Source: an uncultured Oscillibacter sp.
GTDB taxonomy: Bacteria; Bacillota; Clostridia; Oscillospirales; Oscillospiraceae
Direction: 5' to 3'
Length of the DNA: 5,582 nt
Assembly: GCA_948435975.1 (NCBI GenBank)
Contig: CAOJHG010000169.1
Span: 1 to 5,582, forward strand
In this document: in pieces, positions 5,535 to 5,582 of the stretch
Position numbering within the stretch: position 1 is the first letter of the stretch
How the letters are laid out: every line of letters starts with the position of its first letter
Translations under genes and position numbers: made by a program
Notes under the pieces: generated by a model
What the model saw: the letters and a program-made list of their open reading frames with translations, nothing else
Databases searched by the model: none
What the model was told of the DNA's origin: nothing

Positions 5535-5575
5535 AGCATATGCCGCGCTTTTCCAAATGCGTCAAGTCTATTATA
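5535..5575 (-). promoter_or_regulatory. Aldolase promoter region with two alternative start signals
   Basis: A perfect -10 box TATAAT lies at 5575-5570, but its -35 would fall beyond the right edge. Downstream, TTGACG (5565-5560) could pair with TATGCT (5540-5535) at a long 19-bp spacing, or with CATATG (5542-5537) at 17 bp. The spacer holds AAAAGCG (5552-5546) and a 6-bp inverted repeat (GCTTTT 5547-5552 with AAAAGC 5532-5537). That transcription starts here is fairly certain; which box is used is not. Confidence 0.6.
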
Positions 5576-5582
5576 ACAGCCC

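Noticed and set aside
5468..5539. 24-residue N-terminal extension of the aldolase
   Set aside because: The start at 5539 falls within the -10 region of the predicted promoter and lacks a ribosome binding site; ATG 5467 has AAAGGAGA at 8 nt and gives the usual family length.

Overview
The window looks like chromosome from a fairly GC-rich Gram-positive anaerobe of the Clostridia, possibly an Oscillospiraceae gut relative (Flavonifractor/Lawsonibacter/Oscillibacter-like). The evidence is strong AAGGAGG-type ribosome binding sites, SigA-type promoters with 17-bp spacers, a lipobox on a substrate-binding protein, and GC-rich genes separated by AT-rich gaps. The genus is a guess from style, not from a marker gene.

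Layout. Left edge (1-330): a perfect consensus promoter (TTGACA-17-TATAAT) fires leftward out of the window. It covers a possible 45-codon ORF with a good ribosome binding site, or else a structured RNA or leader. Rightward unit (335-2877): a promoter with an 8+8 bp inverted repeat over its -35 box drives a membrane-anchored DUF4230 protein (407-1018). A second strong promoter then drives an OppA-type (SBP_bac_5) lipoprotein (1231-2877). No permease or ATPase genes are in view, so the binding protein is an orphan here. A very strong hairpin terminator (2905-2944) lies between the convergent transcription units and can serve both.

Leftward catabolic block (5582 to 2961), in transcription order: an HpcH/HpaI-family class II aldolase (5467-4676), a terminator, a new promoter, then the split small SAF-domain (4433-4143) and large (4124-2961) subunits of a UxaA/GarD/SuyAB-family dehydratase. 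The dehydratase would turn a sugar acid (hexarate or hexonate, or possibly sulfolactate) into a 2-keto-3-deoxy acid. The aldolase would cleave that product to pyruvate plus an aldehyde such as tartronate semialdehyde. This resembles the GarD/GarL galactarate-glucarate route, but the substrate cannot be fixed from sequence alone.

The most interesting signals are regulatory. The aldolase and dehydratase promoters carry the same AAAAGCG word at nearly the same place in their -35/-10 spacers. The aldolase leader also shares a 13-of-14 element with the orphan leftward promoter about 5.3 kb away. Together these suggest a small local regulon. No mobile element, CRISPR array, tRNA or rRNA was seen. 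Nothing here is clearly a wholly new system; the genes belong to known families.
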